Below are positions 4,963 through 14,031 of a stretch of DNA of 23,281 nt, one piece after another. The notes under the pieces were generated by a model. It was not told where the DNA came from. It saw only the letters and a list, made by a program, of their open reading frames with translations, and did no database searches. The DNA lies in the IMG/VR virus record IMGVR_UViG_3300030328_002342, positions 1 through 23,281 of that record; one strand, 5' to 3'. The translations under genes and the position numbers were made by a program. Source of the stretch: a virus. Numbering within the stretch: the first letter of the stretch is position 1; the number at the start of each line of letters is the position of its first letter.

Positions 4963-7178
4963 TGTACGAACAAACTTTATATAAAGTATTACCAGATTAC
5001 GTTAAACCTAAAATTCTTAAAAAAAACAATAAGTATAAAAAATGGGATTACGGGTATAATGAAGAGCATGATTTTGTAGTTATAAGTAAGACAGGTGAAA
5101 TAGGTGAAGTATATGAAATACAAAATTTAAAAATAGCATTACCCAAAACTCCTAAAGAAGTACATAGGTTCGATGATAATAAATGGCAGAGAACGCCATT
5201 ACCTAAAGTTCTTAAAAAAATTAAAAGCGTTTTTGAATGGGATAACTATCCTGAGGATTTCAAAGAAAAATGGTATGATTTCATTGATTCCGAATTTGTA
5301 AAACGTGAGGATGGTTTTTGGTTTTATAATGATGGAAAACCCACATATTTAACTGGTACGCATTATATGTACCTTCAATGGTCTAAGATTGATGTTGGAC
5401 CACCAGATTTTAGAGAAGCAAATAGATTGTTCTTTTTATTTTGGGAAGCTTGTAAAGCAGATACTAGATGTTATGGGATGTGTTATCTTAAAAATAGACG
5501 TTCTGGTTTTTCTTTTATGGCATCAGGTGAAACAGTTAACTTAGCTACTTTAGCTAGTGATTCTAGATATGGTATATTATCTAAAACTGGACCCGATGCA
5601 AAAACAATGTTTACAGATAAAGTAGTTCCTATATCAGTTAATTATCCTTTCTTTTTTAAACCGATTCAAGATGGTATGGATCGACCTAAAACAGAATTAG
5701 CATATAGAGTTCCAGCTTCTAAATTTACTAGAAGAAAAATAATAACAGGTGAAGTAGCTGCTGATCTTCAAGGATTAGATACAACTATCGATTGGAAAAA
5801 TACTGGTGACAACTCTTATGATGGTGAAAAACTTAAATTACTAGTTCATGATGAATCTGGTAAATGGGAAAAACCAAACAATATCTTAAACAACTGGAGA
5901 GTTACTAAAACTTGTTTGCGATTAGGTAGTAGAATTATTGGTAAATGCATGATGGGTTCTACTAGTAATGCATTGGATAAAGGTGGTGCTAATTTTAAAA
6001 AATTATATGAAAGCTCAGATGTTACAAAACGAAACGCCAATGGACAGACTCGCAGCGGATTATATAGTTTGTTCATACCTATGGAATGGAATTACGAAGG
6101 ATACATTAATGCTTATGGCTTACCTGTATTCGAAACACCAGAACAACCGGATGAAGATCCCCATGGTCAAAAAATTAAAATAGGGGTTTTAGATTATTGG
6201 AAAAACGAAGTAGATGGTTTAAGCGAAGATCAAGATGCTTTAAATGAATTTTATAGACAGTTTCCACGTACAACTAAACATGCTTTTAGGGATGAATCTA
6301 AAAACTCTTTATTCAATCTAACTAGGATTTATCAACAAATAGATTGGAATCAAGATCTTAAACATAGCAATGTTATAACACAGGGTTCTTTTCAATGGAT
6401 AGGAGGAATAAAAGATACTGAAGTTATGTTTGTTCCAAATAAAAATGGTAGATTTTTTGTATCTTGGGTTCCACCTCAAAGATTACAAAATAATATAATA
6501 AAAAAATTAGGTAGGAAATATCCAGGTAATGAAAACTTAGGAGCATTTGGTTGTGATAGTTATGATATATCTGGAACAGTAGATGGTAGAGGTTCTAATG
6601 GATCTCTTCATGGTTTAACCAAGTTTAGTATGGAAGATGTTCCTCCTAATCATTTCTTTTTAGAATATATAGCTAGACCACAAACAGCTGAAATATTTTT
6701 TGAAGATGTTTTAATGGCTTGTATATTTTACGGAATGCCAATATTAGCAGAAAATAATAAACCTAGATTATTATATCATTTTAAAAGAAGAGGATATAGA
6801 GGTTTTGCTATGAATAGACCTGACAAAATTTATAATAAATTATCAGTAACTGAAAGAGAAATAGGTGGTATACCAAATTCAAGTGAAGATATAAAACAAG
6901 CTCATGCAGCTGCTATAGAATCTTATATTGAAGAGCGAATTGGATTATTAGATGATCTTAATTATGGAGATATGTATTTCCAAAGAACATTAGAAGATTG
7001 GGCAAAATTTAATATAAATAATAGAACTTCACATGATGCTTCTATTAGCTCAGGACTTGCAATCATGGCTTGTAATAAAAATAAATATAGACCAGTTCCT
7101 AAATTAATTAAACAAAAATATGATTTAGGTATAAAAAAATATGACAATAGTGGTTCATTATCAAAAATTATAGATTAA
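4962..7178 (+). CDS. terL: Terminase large subunit (packaging ATPase/nuclease)
   Basis: The protein has 738 residues and is the DNA-packaging motor. The ATPase part carries KNRRSGFS at Lys177-Ser184, a deviant P-loop with Lys at its front, as in lambda gpA (KSARVGYS), rather than the classical GKS/T. Walker B is KLLVHDES with Asp297/Glu298, and a motif III-like GKCMMGSTSN follows. The nuclease part shows three spaced acidic residues of an RNase H-like fold: Asp532 (FGCDSYD), Glu597 (LAENNKPRLL) and Asp692 (SHDASISSG). It cuts concatemers and translocates DNA into the prohead through the portal encoded next, which starts on the base after this gene's stop. The long N-terminus (about 150 residues before the P-loop) is larger than in many terminases. 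I am confident in the call. Confidence 0.93.
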   Translation: MYEQTLYKVLPDYVKPKILKKNNKYKKWDYGYNEEHDFVVISKTGEIGEVYEIQNLKIALPKTPKEVHRFDDNKWQRTPLPKVLKKIKSVFEWDNYPEDFKEKWYDFIDSEFVKREDGFWFYNDGKPTYLTGTHYMYLQWSKIDVGPPDFREANRLFFLFWEACKADTRCYGMCYLKNRRSGFSFMASGETVNLATLASDSRYGILSKTGPDAKTMFTDKVVPISVNYPFFFKPIQDGMDRPKTELAYRVPASKFTRRKIITGEVAADLQGLDTTIDWKNTGDNSYDGEKLKLLVHDESGKWEKPNNILNNWRVTKTCLRLGSRIIGKCMMGSTSNALDKGGANFKKLYESSDVTKRNANGQTRSGLYSLFIPMEWNYEGYINAYGLPVFETPEQPDEDPHGQKIKIGVLDYWKNEVDGLSEDQDALNEFYRQFPRTTKHAFRDESKNSLFNLTRIYQQIDWNQDLKHSNVITQGSFQWIGGIKDTEVMFVPNKNGRFFVSWVPPQRLQNNIIKKLGRKYPGNENLGAFGCDSYDISGTVDGRGSNGSLHGLTKFSMEDVPPNHFFLEYIARPQTAEIFFEDVLMACIFYGMPILAENNKPRLLYHFKRRGYRGFAMNRPDKIYNKLSVTEREIGGIPNSSEDIKQAHAAAIESYIEERIGLLDDLNYGDMYFQRTLEDWAKFNINNRTSHDASISSGLAIMACNKNKYRPVPKLIKQKYDLGIKKYDNSGSLSKIID

Positions 7179-9578
7179 ATGAAGATAAATTATAATACTA
7201 ATAGTACATTTCCTAGCCAAGTTGTTAGTGATAGTGAAAAAGCCACTTGGGAATATGGTACGCAGGTTGCACAAGCTATAGAGCAGGAATGGTTTAGTCA
7301 AGGTAGAACAAATGGTAATAGATATTTAACTACTTGGAATAACTATAATAGATTGAGATTGTATGCAAGAGGTGAACAACCTACATCTAAATATAAAGAT
7401 GAATTATCTATTAATGGTGATTTATCTTATCTTAATTTAGACTGGAAACCTGTTCCTATTATATCTAAATTTGTTGACATATTAGTTAATGGAATATCTA
7501 ATAAACAATATGATATAAATGCATTTGCTCAAGATCCTGAATCTTTAGAGAAAAGAACCAATTATGCTGAAATGTTAGCCCAAGATATTTTTGCTAGACA
7601 AACAATGCAAGATATAGTTAATAAACTTGATTCTTCTTTATTTAATACTACAATTCCAGAAAGCAAACTACCTGAGGATGAAATTGAGTTAGAACTACAC
7701 ATGCAACTTAATTATAAGCAAGCGGTAGAAATTGCTGAAGAAGAAGTAATAAATCAAGTATTAGACACAAACAAATGGGAGTTAACAAAGCGAAGAGTTA
7801 ATTATGACTTAGTTACATGTGGAATTGGTGCTTGTAAAACTAATTTCAATCTATCTAATGGTATAACAGTTGATTATGTTGATCCAGCTTACTTAATATA
7901 TTCTTACACGGAAGATCCAAATTTTGAAGACATATACTATGTAGGGGAATTAAAACCAGTTACTTTACCTGAAATAGCTAAACAATTTCCAACATTAGAT
8001 GATGCTACTTTAGAAAAAATACAACAACAACAAGGTAATAGAACCTATATGTATGGATATGGTAATGGTCCATGGGATCAAAATACTATTCCATTATTAT
8101 ATTTTGAATACAAAACTTATAGCGATCAAGTATTTAAAATTAAAGAAACTGAATATGGATTAGAAAAAGCATTAGAAAAACCTGATACTTTTAATCCACC
8201 AGAAAATGATAATTTTCAAAGAGTAGGTAGAACTATAGAAACATTATATAGAGGAGTTAAAGTTTTAGGTACTGATATAATGTTAAGATGGGAGATGTGT
8301 CCTAATATGACTAGACCTAAAGCAGATACTACTAAAGTAGAGATGAATTATGCTATATGTGCACCTAGAATGTACAAAGGTAGAATTGAATCTACAGTAG
8401 GTAGAATTACTGGTTTTGCAGATATGATTCAAATAACACATCTTAAATTACAACAAGTTATAGCTAGAATGGTACCAGATGGTGTATTCTTAGATATGGA
8501 TGGTTTAGCAGAAGTTGATTTAGGTAATGGTACTAATTATAATCCAGCTGAAGCTTTGAACATGTATTTTCAAACCGGTTCTGTTGTGGGTAGATCATTA
8601 ACTCAAGATGGTGATATTAATAGAGGTAAAATACCTGTACAAGAATTATCTACAGGATCAGGACAAGCGAAAATTCAAAGTTTAATATCTACATATAATT
8701 ATTATTTACAAATGATAAGAGATGTAACCGGATTAAGTGAAGCGCGAGATGGTTCGGTTCCAGATAGAGACACATTAGTAGGATTACAAAAAATGGCTGC
8801 TAATGCTTCTAATATTGCTACTAAGCATATAAATAATAGTAGTTTGTATTTAACTTTAAGAATGTGTGAAAATATATCTAAAAAAGTTAGTGATATGTTA
8901 GATTATCCTTTAACTGCTAATGCATTAAGAAATAGTATAACTAATTTTAATAGTATTACTTTAAAAGAAGTAAATAAATTAAATCTACATGACTTTGGTA
9001 TATTCTTAGATTTAGAACCAGATGATGAAGAAAAAGCTACATTAGAACAAAACATACAAGTTGCTTTATCAAGTGGTGGTATTGATTTAGAAGATGCTAT
9101 TGAAATTAGACAAATACGTAATTTAAAATTAGCAAATCAAATGTTAAAAGTAAAGCGTAAAAAGAAACAAGCTTACGAAAGACAAATGCAAGCTGACATA
9201 GCTAAGCAACAAGCTGATGCTAATACGCAAGCTACTCAAGCAGCTGCTGAATCTGAAGTACAAAAGCAAGAAGTTTTAACTAATCAAAAAATAAATTTTG
9301 AACAAGCTAAGTCTCAGATGGAGATAGAAAGAATGAGAACGGAATCAGAAATAAAACGAGCATTAATGGCTGAAGAATTTAATTATCAAGTTCAGCTAGA
9401 ACAAATGAAAAATCAAAGAGAAACAACTCGTGAAAAAGAAATAGAAGATCGTAAAGATAAAAGAACAAGAATAGCTGGTACACAGCAAAGTAAAATGATA
9501 GATCAAAGACAAAATGATTTATTACCAATAAATTTTGAAGAACAAAACCAAATGGAAGATATGTTTCCAATTGGTTAA
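7179..9578 (+). CDS. Portal protein
   Basis: The protein has 799 residues and its ATG starts immediately after the terL stop. The size, the position between terminase and scaffold/capsid, and the core segment TGLSEARDGSVPDRDTLVGL (about residue 520) fit the large portals of crAss-like and related podoviruses. That segment is the helical/clip-type region seen in these proteins, from memory. The N-terminal part is mixed alpha/beta with several aromatic patches. Residues about 650-785 form a long Gln/Lys/Glu-rich coiled coil (for example MQADIAKQQADANTQATQ), probably the barrel or crown extending into the head. Twelve copies would form the DNA channel docking the terminase and the connector. A shared 22-base leader follows, in front of the scaffold gene. 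Confidence 0.85.
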   Translation: MKINYNTNSTFPSQVVSDSEKATWEYGTQVAQAIEQEWFSQGRTNGNRYLTTWNNYNRLRLYARGEQPTSKYKDELSINGDLSYLNLDWKPVPIISKFVDILVNGISNKQYDINAFAQDPESLEKRTNYAEMLAQDIFARQTMQDIVNKLDSSLFNTTIPESKLPEDEIELELHMQLNYKQAVEIAEEEVINQVLDTNKWELTKRRVNYDLVTCGIGACKTNFNLSNGITVDYVDPAYLIYSYTEDPNFEDIYYVGELKPVTLPEIAKQFPTLDDATLEKIQQQQGNRTYMYGYGNGPWDQNTIPLLYFEYKTYSDQVFKIKETEYGLEKALEKPDTFNPPENDNFQRVGRTIETLYRGVKVLGTDIMLRWEMCPNMTRPKADTTKVEMNYAICAPRMYKGRIESTVGRITGFADMIQITHLKLQQVIARMVPDGVFLDMDGLAEVDLGNGTNYNPAEALNMYFQTGSVVGRSLTQDGDINRGKIPVQELSTGSGQAKIQSLISTYNYYLQMIRDVTGLSEARDGSVPDRDTLVGLQKMAANASNIATKHINNSSLYLTLRMCENISKKVSDMLDYPLTANALRNSITNFNSITLKEVNKLNLHDFGIFLDLEPDDEEKATLEQNIQVALSSGGIDLEDAIEIRQIRNLKLANQMLKVKRKKKQAYERQMQADIAKQQADANTQATQAAAESEVQKQEVLTNQKINFEQAKSQMEIERMRTESEIKRALMAEEFNYQVQLEQMKNQRETTREKEIEDRKDKRTRIAGTQQSKMIDQRQNDLLPINFEEQNQMEDMFPIG

Positions 9579-9586
9579 TTATTAAT

Positions 9587-9608
9587 TATTTAATTATATT
9601 ATATTATG
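9587..9608 (+). promoter_or_regulatory. Duplicated A/T leader, copy 1 (before scaffold gene)
   Basis: The 19 bases before ATG 9606, plus the ATG itself, are identical to 12370-12391. The sequence is pure A/T (TATTTAATTATATTATATT then ATG). It has no Shine-Dalgarno, which suits Bacteroidota-type initiation on an unstructured A/T leader. A weaker echo (TTAATATTATG) precedes the capsid gene at 10842. It may set the translation level, or be part of a late promoter. Confidence 0.55.
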
Positions 9609-10826
9609 TCAGATAAAAAAGCGGCCGTAGAGGTCAAACAAGAAGGTGAATTTTCTTTAAAAGGAAAAATAAAACCTAGAAAACCAAAAGATCTAGGATC
9701 AAAAAAGAATAATGAACCTGTTAAAATTGATTTAACTAAACCTGAAGCTCAAGGAGAAGTAATTCCTGATGTTGTAAAGGTTGATTTAACTAAAAAACCA
9801 GAAGATAATGCCATTCAAGAGCGAAAAACAGAGGAAGTTTCTCTGGGCGAATCACCCGGAGATAGCAAAAAAATGGACACAGAAGTACGGGTCAGCGATA
9901 CAGATGATAAAAAGGAACCTGAAGTCCAAGTAATTGAAGAAATTACAGAAGAAGTTAAACCAATAGAAGAAGTAAAAGAAGAACCTCAAAAAATTGAAAC
10001 ACCTAAACTTCCAGAAAATGTAGAAAAACTGGTAGATTTTATGAATGAAACAGGTGGAACAGTAGAGGATTATGTAGAACTTAATAAAGATTATTCTAAA
10101 CTAGATAATGATCAATTATTAAAAGAATACTTAAGAAAAAATAAACCTCATCTTGATTCAGATGACATTGCTCTTATAATGGAAGATTATGAGATTGATG
10201 AAGAATTAGATGAAACAAAAGATATACGTAGAAAAAAACTAGCTTATAAAGAAGCTGTTGCTAATGCTAAACAGGAATTAGAAAATCAAAAATCTAAATA
10301 CTATGCTGAAATAAAGCAAAGACCTGGTACAACACAAGAGCAGCAAAAAGCTATGGATTTTTTTAATCGTTACAACAAACAGCAAGAAACTATAAAGCAA
10401 TCACAAGAAGCTTTTAAAGAAAAAACTAATAATTTATTTCAAACTGATTTCAAAGGTTTTGATTACACAGTAGGAGATAAAAAATTTAGATATAAAGTAA
10501 AAGATCCTGTGAAAATAGCTGAAAGTCAATCTAATATTCAAAACTTTGTTAATAAATTTATTGATAAAGAAGGACGTATAAGTGACACTGAAGGTTATCA
10601 TAAAGCTTTATATGCTGCGATGAATACTGATAAACTAGCTTCTCATTTTTATGAACAAGGAAAAGCTGATGGTATTAAAAATTTAGTACAAAAATCTAAA
10701 AATCCAAGTGCGGATGCGCCGAGGCAAGTTGCCAGTGGGGACGTCTTTGTAGGAGGTTTTAAGGTAAAATCAGTTAGTGGAGCAGATTCATCAAAATTGA
10801 AAATCAAAAAACGAAAGTTTAACTAA
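9606..10826 (+). CDS. Head scaffolding protein
   Basis: The protein has 406 residues, is highly charged, and sits between portal and major capsid protein, the usual place of a scaffold. The first ~140 residues are disordered Lys/Glu/Pro-rich sequence with two similar stretches (KIDLTKPEAQGEVIPD and KVDLTKKPEDN), pointing to internal duplication. The rest is mostly helical: VEKLVDFMNETGGTVEDYVE (about 139-158), a helix ending KPHLDSDD, and a long coiled coil (YKEAVANAKQELENQKSKYY). A Lys-rich C-terminus (SKLKIKKRKFN) could dock to the capsid protein, as basic scaffold tails do in P22-like systems. Two short patches (about 9835-9895 and 10707-10750) use GC-richer codons than the rest. No protease domain is visible. 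Confidence 0.78.
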   Translation: MSDKKAAVEVKQEGEFSLKGKIKPRKPKDLGSKKNNEPVKIDLTKPEAQGEVIPDVVKVDLTKKPEDNAIQERKTEEVSLGESPGDSKKMDTEVRVSDTDDKKEPEVQVIEEITEEVKPIEEVKEEPQKIETPKLPENVEKLVDFMNETGGTVEDYVELNKDYSKLDNDQLLKEYLRKNKPHLDSDDIALIMEDYEIDEELDETKDIRRKKLAYKEAVANAKQELENQKSKYYAEIKQRPGTTQEQQKAMDFFNRYNKQQETIKQSQEAFKEKTNNLFQTDFKGFDYTVGDKKFRYKVKDPVKIAESQSNIQNFVNKFIDKEGRISDTEGYHKALYAAMNTDKLASHFYEQGKADGIKNLVQKSKNPSADAPRQVASGDVFVGGFKVKSVSGADSSKLKIKKRKFN

Positions 10827-10841
10827 TTAAAAATTAATATT

Positions 10842-12311
10842 ATGGCTTTAACCCCACAGTTTGGAAGTTTAGTACCTTCTCAAACTCAACAAGCACTAGC
10901 TACAAATTATCTTCAATGGACAGATAATGGTGGTGGTGGTGCGGTACCAGCAAATTTTAGAGATTTTGCAGCGCAATATCTACCTGAAATTTACGAACAA
11001 GAAGTAGAAAGATATGGTAACAGAACGTTATCTGGTTTCTTAAGAATGGTCGGTGCTGAATTACCAATGACAAGTGACCAAGTAATCTGGTCTGAACAAA
11101 ATAGATTACATATTGCATATGATGGACTTACACCTACATACGCTGGAAATAACATTATTAACTTCACAGGTACTCCTGCTGGTGTTGAAAACGTTATCTC
11201 TGTAGGATCGACAGTAGTAGTAATGGATGACTTTGGAAACGAAGTTAAATGTTATGTTTCTTCTACGGTTCCAGGCGGTGCCGGTGTTGGTACAATTACA
11301 GCTTTACCTTATACTGCTCCAGACATTGTTACTGCTGGTTTAGTAGGTTTAGTAAAAGTATTTGTATACGGTTCTGAATACGCAAAAGGATCAACAACTC
11401 CTAACTTTGATGCAGCTGCTCCGGCAATTACTAATCAAATTATTAGTGTTACTCCTTCATTTACTCAATTCTCAAATAACCCTATCATTATTAGAAGTAA
11501 ATATACTGTAAACGGTTCTGACACTGCTCAGATCGGTTGGGTAGAAGTTGCTACTGAAGATGGAACTGGTGGTTATTTATGGTATCTAAAAGCTGAGTCT
11601 GAAACTAGACTTAGATTTGAGGATTACCTAGAAATGATGTGTGTTGAAGGTGAGATAGCTGCTGCTGCTTCTGGAGCTCTAGGTAACGGTCAGATTGGAA
11701 CACAAGGTATGTTTGCTGCTATCCAAGATAGAGGTAATGTACAAGTTGGTTTCTCTGCGGCTGCTGGTATTAGTGACTTTGATGATATTCTTAGAAACTT
11801 AGATACTCAGGGAGCAATTGAAGAAAACATGTTATTCCTAGACAGACAAACTGCTCTAGATTTTGATGACATGTTAGCTCAAATCTCTGCTGGATCTGCT
11901 GGTGGTACAGCTTATGGATTATTTGAAAACTCAGAAGAAATGGCATTAAACTTAGGTTTTAGCGGTTTCAGAAGAGGTTCTTATGACTTCTATAAGACTG
12001 ACTGGAAATACTTAAACGACGCGTCAACACGTGGTGGTATGACTGGACCTGCTTCTATTGAAGGAGTATTAGTTCCAGCTGGTACTACAACTGTTTATGA
12101 TCAAATTTTAGGAACTAACATCCGTAGACCTTTCTTACACGTAAGATATAGAGCGTCTCAAGCTGATGATAGAAGAATGAAATCTTGGTTAACAGGTTCG
12201 GTTGGTGGTGCATTTACTAGTGATCTTGATGCAATGGAAGTAAACTTCCTTTCAGAAAGATGTTTAGTAACTCAAGCTGCTAACAACTTTGTATTATTCA
12301 AAGGAGTGTAA
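10842..12311 (+). CDS. Major capsid protein
   Basis: The protein has 489 residues and follows the scaffold. It is rich in Ala, Gly and Thr with a balanced charge. The N-terminal region contains a helical RDFAAQYLPEIYEQEVERYG and TSDQVIWSEQNRLHIAYDG, and the middle has beta-rich inserted segments. Codon use is shifted to AAC, TTC and GAC in a way not seen in most neighbours, a mark of very high expression. Position after portal and scaffold, length and codon bias identify it as the HK97-fold shell protein. The fold itself is inferred, because no structure-specific motif can be proven here. The gene ends at a strong UUCG-loop terminator that closes this transcript. A prohead protease cutting the N-terminus was not found. 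Confidence 0.88.
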   Translation: MALTPQFGSLVPSQTQQALATNYLQWTDNGGGGAVPANFRDFAAQYLPEIYEQEVERYGNRTLSGFLRMVGAELPMTSDQVIWSEQNRLHIAYDGLTPTYAGNNIINFTGTPAGVENVISVGSTVVVMDDFGNEVKCYVSSTVPGGAGVGTITALPYTAPDIVTAGLVGLVKVFVYGSEYAKGSTTPNFDAAAPAITNQIISVTPSFTQFSNNPIIIRSKYTVNGSDTAQIGWVEVATEDGTGGYLWYLKAESETRLRFEDYLEMMCVEGEIAAAASGALGNGQIGTQGMFAAIQDRGNVQVGFSAAAGISDFDDILRNLDTQGAIEENMLFLDRQTALDFDDMLAQISAGSAGGTAYGLFENSEEMALNLGFSGFRRGSYDFYKTDWKYLNDASTRGGMTGPASIEGVLVPAGTTTVYDQILGTNIRRPFLHVRYRASQADDRRMKSWLTGSVGGAFTSDLDAMEVNFLSERCLVTQAANNFVLFKGV

Positions 12312-12321
12312 TTATTCACAT

Positions 12322-12365
12322 TAATAATGCCTCCATCTTCGGGTGGAGGTTATTATTATTTTTTT
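12322..12365 (+). terminator. UUCG-loop terminator after the capsid gene
   Basis: Stem: CCTCCATC (12330-12337) pairs with GGTGGAGG (12342-12349) around the tetraloop TTCG (12338-12341), with a C-G closing pair and one T-G wobble. Below it the stem continues through a G-T wobble, a one-base bulge at 12351, and ATTATT-type pairs. A run of seven T (12359-12365) follows. The C(UUCG)G loop is a classic stable hairpin. Confidence 0.9.
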
Positions 12366-12369
12366 AAAC

Positions 12370-12391
12370 TATTTAATTATATTATATTATG
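12370..12391 (+). promoter_or_regulatory. Duplicated A/T leader, copy 2 (before 275-residue gene)
   Basis: This is identical over 22 bases to 9587-9608, with the ATG at the same position. It lies just past the capsid terminator, so it could act in restarting expression of the next gene. It is A/T only and shows no recognisable Bacteroidota TAnnTTTG element. Confidence 0.55.
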
Positions 12392-13216
12392 GCTAAAAAA
12401 GCAAAACAAGAAGAGGTAGTGGAAGAAGTAGTTGCTGTTGCAACACCACCACAACCAGAACCACCTAAGGTTAAAAAACCTACGTGGGAAGTAAGAGATA
12501 GAGTTTATATACTAGAACGTGGTGAAGAACCATTAACATATACAATTCCTTCAAAGCATACAAGGAGACATCCTTTATTATGGTTTGATGAAAAACAACA
12601 AAAGCAAAGAGAATTAAGATATGCAACTAATATGACTAGTCCATTTGTAGATGAACAAAAAGGAGAAGTTACATTAGGTCATATTACTTTTAGAAATGGT
12701 GTATTAAATGTACCAAAAGAAAATATAATTTTACAAAAATTATTATCTTTGTACCACCCATTTGTTAATAAAAAATACTCTGAATTTATAGCATCACAAG
12801 AAGCTGAAGACGAATTAGATATTATAGAGTGGGAAATTGAAGCTCTTAATGTAGCTCGTAACATGGATATTGATATGGCTGAAGCTATTGTTAGAGTTGA
12901 ATATGGAACTAAAGTTAATAGTTTATCTTCTAAAGAATTAAGAAGAGATTTATTAAAATTAGCTAAAAGAAATCCTAGATTATTCTTATCATTAGCTGCA
13001 GATGAAAATGTACAATTGAGAAACTTTGGTATCAATGCTGTAGAGCATGGTATTTTAAGGTTATCAGGTGATCAAAGATCTATACATTGGGCAAGTAATG
13101 ATAGAAAAATAATGACGGTTCCTTTTGATGAAAACCCTTACTCAGCGTTAGCTGCTTGGTTTAAAACAGACGAAGGAGTTGAAGTATATAAGTCGATAAA
13201 TAAAAGACTAAATTAA
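12389..13216 (+). CDS. Head-proximal protein of the virion module, 275 residues
   Basis: The protein has 275 residues. A low-complexity start (EEVVEEVVAVATPPQPEPP) is followed by WEVRDRVYILERGEEPLTYT (about 34-53) and HPLLWFDE (about 62-69), which look like a small beta domain. A helical middle (SQEAEDELDIIEWEIEALNV) follows, then a helical repeat-like C-terminus (LKLAKRNPRLFLSLAADENV) and a final beta stretch. It is isolated between two UUCG-loop hairpins, so it may have its own transcript level. The position between capsid and connector genes points to a head or connector component, but I recognise no family and claim no function. Confidence 0.7.
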   Translation: MAKKAKQEEVVEEVVAVATPPQPEPPKVKKPTWEVRDRVYILERGEEPLTYTIPSKHTRRHPLLWFDEKQQKQRELRYATNMTSPFVDEQKGEVTLGHITFRNGVLNVPKENIILQKLLSLYHPFVNKKYSEFIASQEAEDELDIIEWEIEALNVARNMDIDMAEAIVRVEYGTKVNSLSSKELRRDLLKLAKRNPRLFLSLAADENVQLRNFGINAVEHGILRLSGDQRSIHWASNDRKIMTVPFDENPYSALAAWFKTDEGVEVYKSINKRLN

Positions 13217-13249
13217 AATAACAGGGGCGGATTCGTCCGCCTCTTTATT
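13217..13249 (+). terminator. Second UUCG-loop hairpin terminator
   Basis: Stem: AGGGGCGGA (13223-13231) pairs with TCCGCCTCT (13236-13244) around TTCG, with one G-T wobble. With C13222 bulged, AATAA below pairs with TTATT (13245-13249). The architecture copies the capsid terminator. The T-run is short and is itself part of the stem, so it may be a weaker or leaky terminator. Confidence 0.8.
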
Positions 13250-13263
13250 AAAATAAAAATATA

Positions 13264-14028
13264 ATGGTAAACGTAAATGCAGTATATCAAACGGTGTTGT
13301 TAATATTAAACCAACAACAACGAGGTTATATAACTCCTGATGAATTCAATAAGATTGGTAGTCAAGCACAATTAGAAATATTTGAAGGATATGCTAGTGA
13401 CTTAAATCAACAGTATCGTTTATCTCAAAATGACACTGAGTATTCAAATCGTGTAAAAAATATACAAGAAAAATTACAGTATTTTCAGCGTACTGCTACA
13501 CCAGTTTATAATGTAGCAACTAATAAATTTGATATTTTAGATTTTCTAACATATAATGCTAACCCGAATCAAGCTTATCCTTTTGTATTCAATCCAAGCA
13601 GTGGTGTTGATGAGGTTTTATATAGACTAGGTACTGTATTTTATAAAGATTATGACCTAGGTCAATACACACAAAGAAACGAGTTAAGACAATTGTTACT
13701 TTCCCCTTTAACTCAACCAACAACTAATTTCCCTATATATTTATATGAGAATGATACATTGCAGGTATTTCCAAATACAATACAAGCAGATATAACTATA
13801 TCATATCTTAAAAGACCAGATAATGTGTTATGGAATTTTACTACAAATGCAGTTGGTGCGTATGAATATTCTAGAGGAACATCAATTCAATTTGAATTAG
13901 ATCCCACTGAACAAGAAGAGTTAATACTTAGAATATTAGCCTATGCTGGTGTTATAATTCAAGACCCATCCATAGTACAAGTAGCAGCTGCACAAGTTGC
14001 TAATCAAGATAATAACGAAAAACAATAA
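13264..14028 (+). CDS. Ring/connector-type protein (head-to-tail adaptor)
   Basis: The protein has 254 residues. It starts VNVNAVYQTVLLILNQQQRG (2-21), then ITPDEFNKIGSQAQLEIFEG, then a helix (YSNRVKNIQEKLQYF), a beta-rich middle (FPIYLYENDTLQVFPNTIQA and ITISYLKRPDNVLWNF) and a helical end (EQEELILRILAYAGVIIQDP). From memory, this arrangement of N-terminal helices and a strand-rich middle matches ring or connector proteins of crAss-like and marine podoviruses. It would join the portal to the tail. The start four bases after a short A/T run is the only one that fits the spacing to the terminator. The next gene begins three bases after its stop. Confidence 0.72.
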   Translation: MVNVNAVYQTVLLILNQQQRGYITPDEFNKIGSQAQLEIFEGYASDLNQQYRLSQNDTEYSNRVKNIQEKLQYFQRTATPVYNVATNKFDILDFLTYNANPNQAYPFVFNPSSGVDEVLYRLGTVFYKDYDLGQYTQRNELRQLLLSPLTQPTTNFPIYLYENDTLQVFPNTIQADITISYLKRPDNVLWNFTTNAVGAYEYSRGTSIQFELDPTEQEELILRILAYAGVIIQDPSIVQVAAAQVANQDNNEKQ

Positions 14029-14031
14029 TAT

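Noticed and set aside
4662-4973. 103-codon frame on the - strand
   Set aside because: It is opposite the co-chaperonin end and the putative TerS, both well placed in the + strand gene run. No other sign of - strand transcription is seen.
12679-13035. 118-codon frame on the - strand inside the 275-residue gene
   Set aside because: It is fully contained in a well-supported + strand gene. AT-rich DNA gives such frames by chance.
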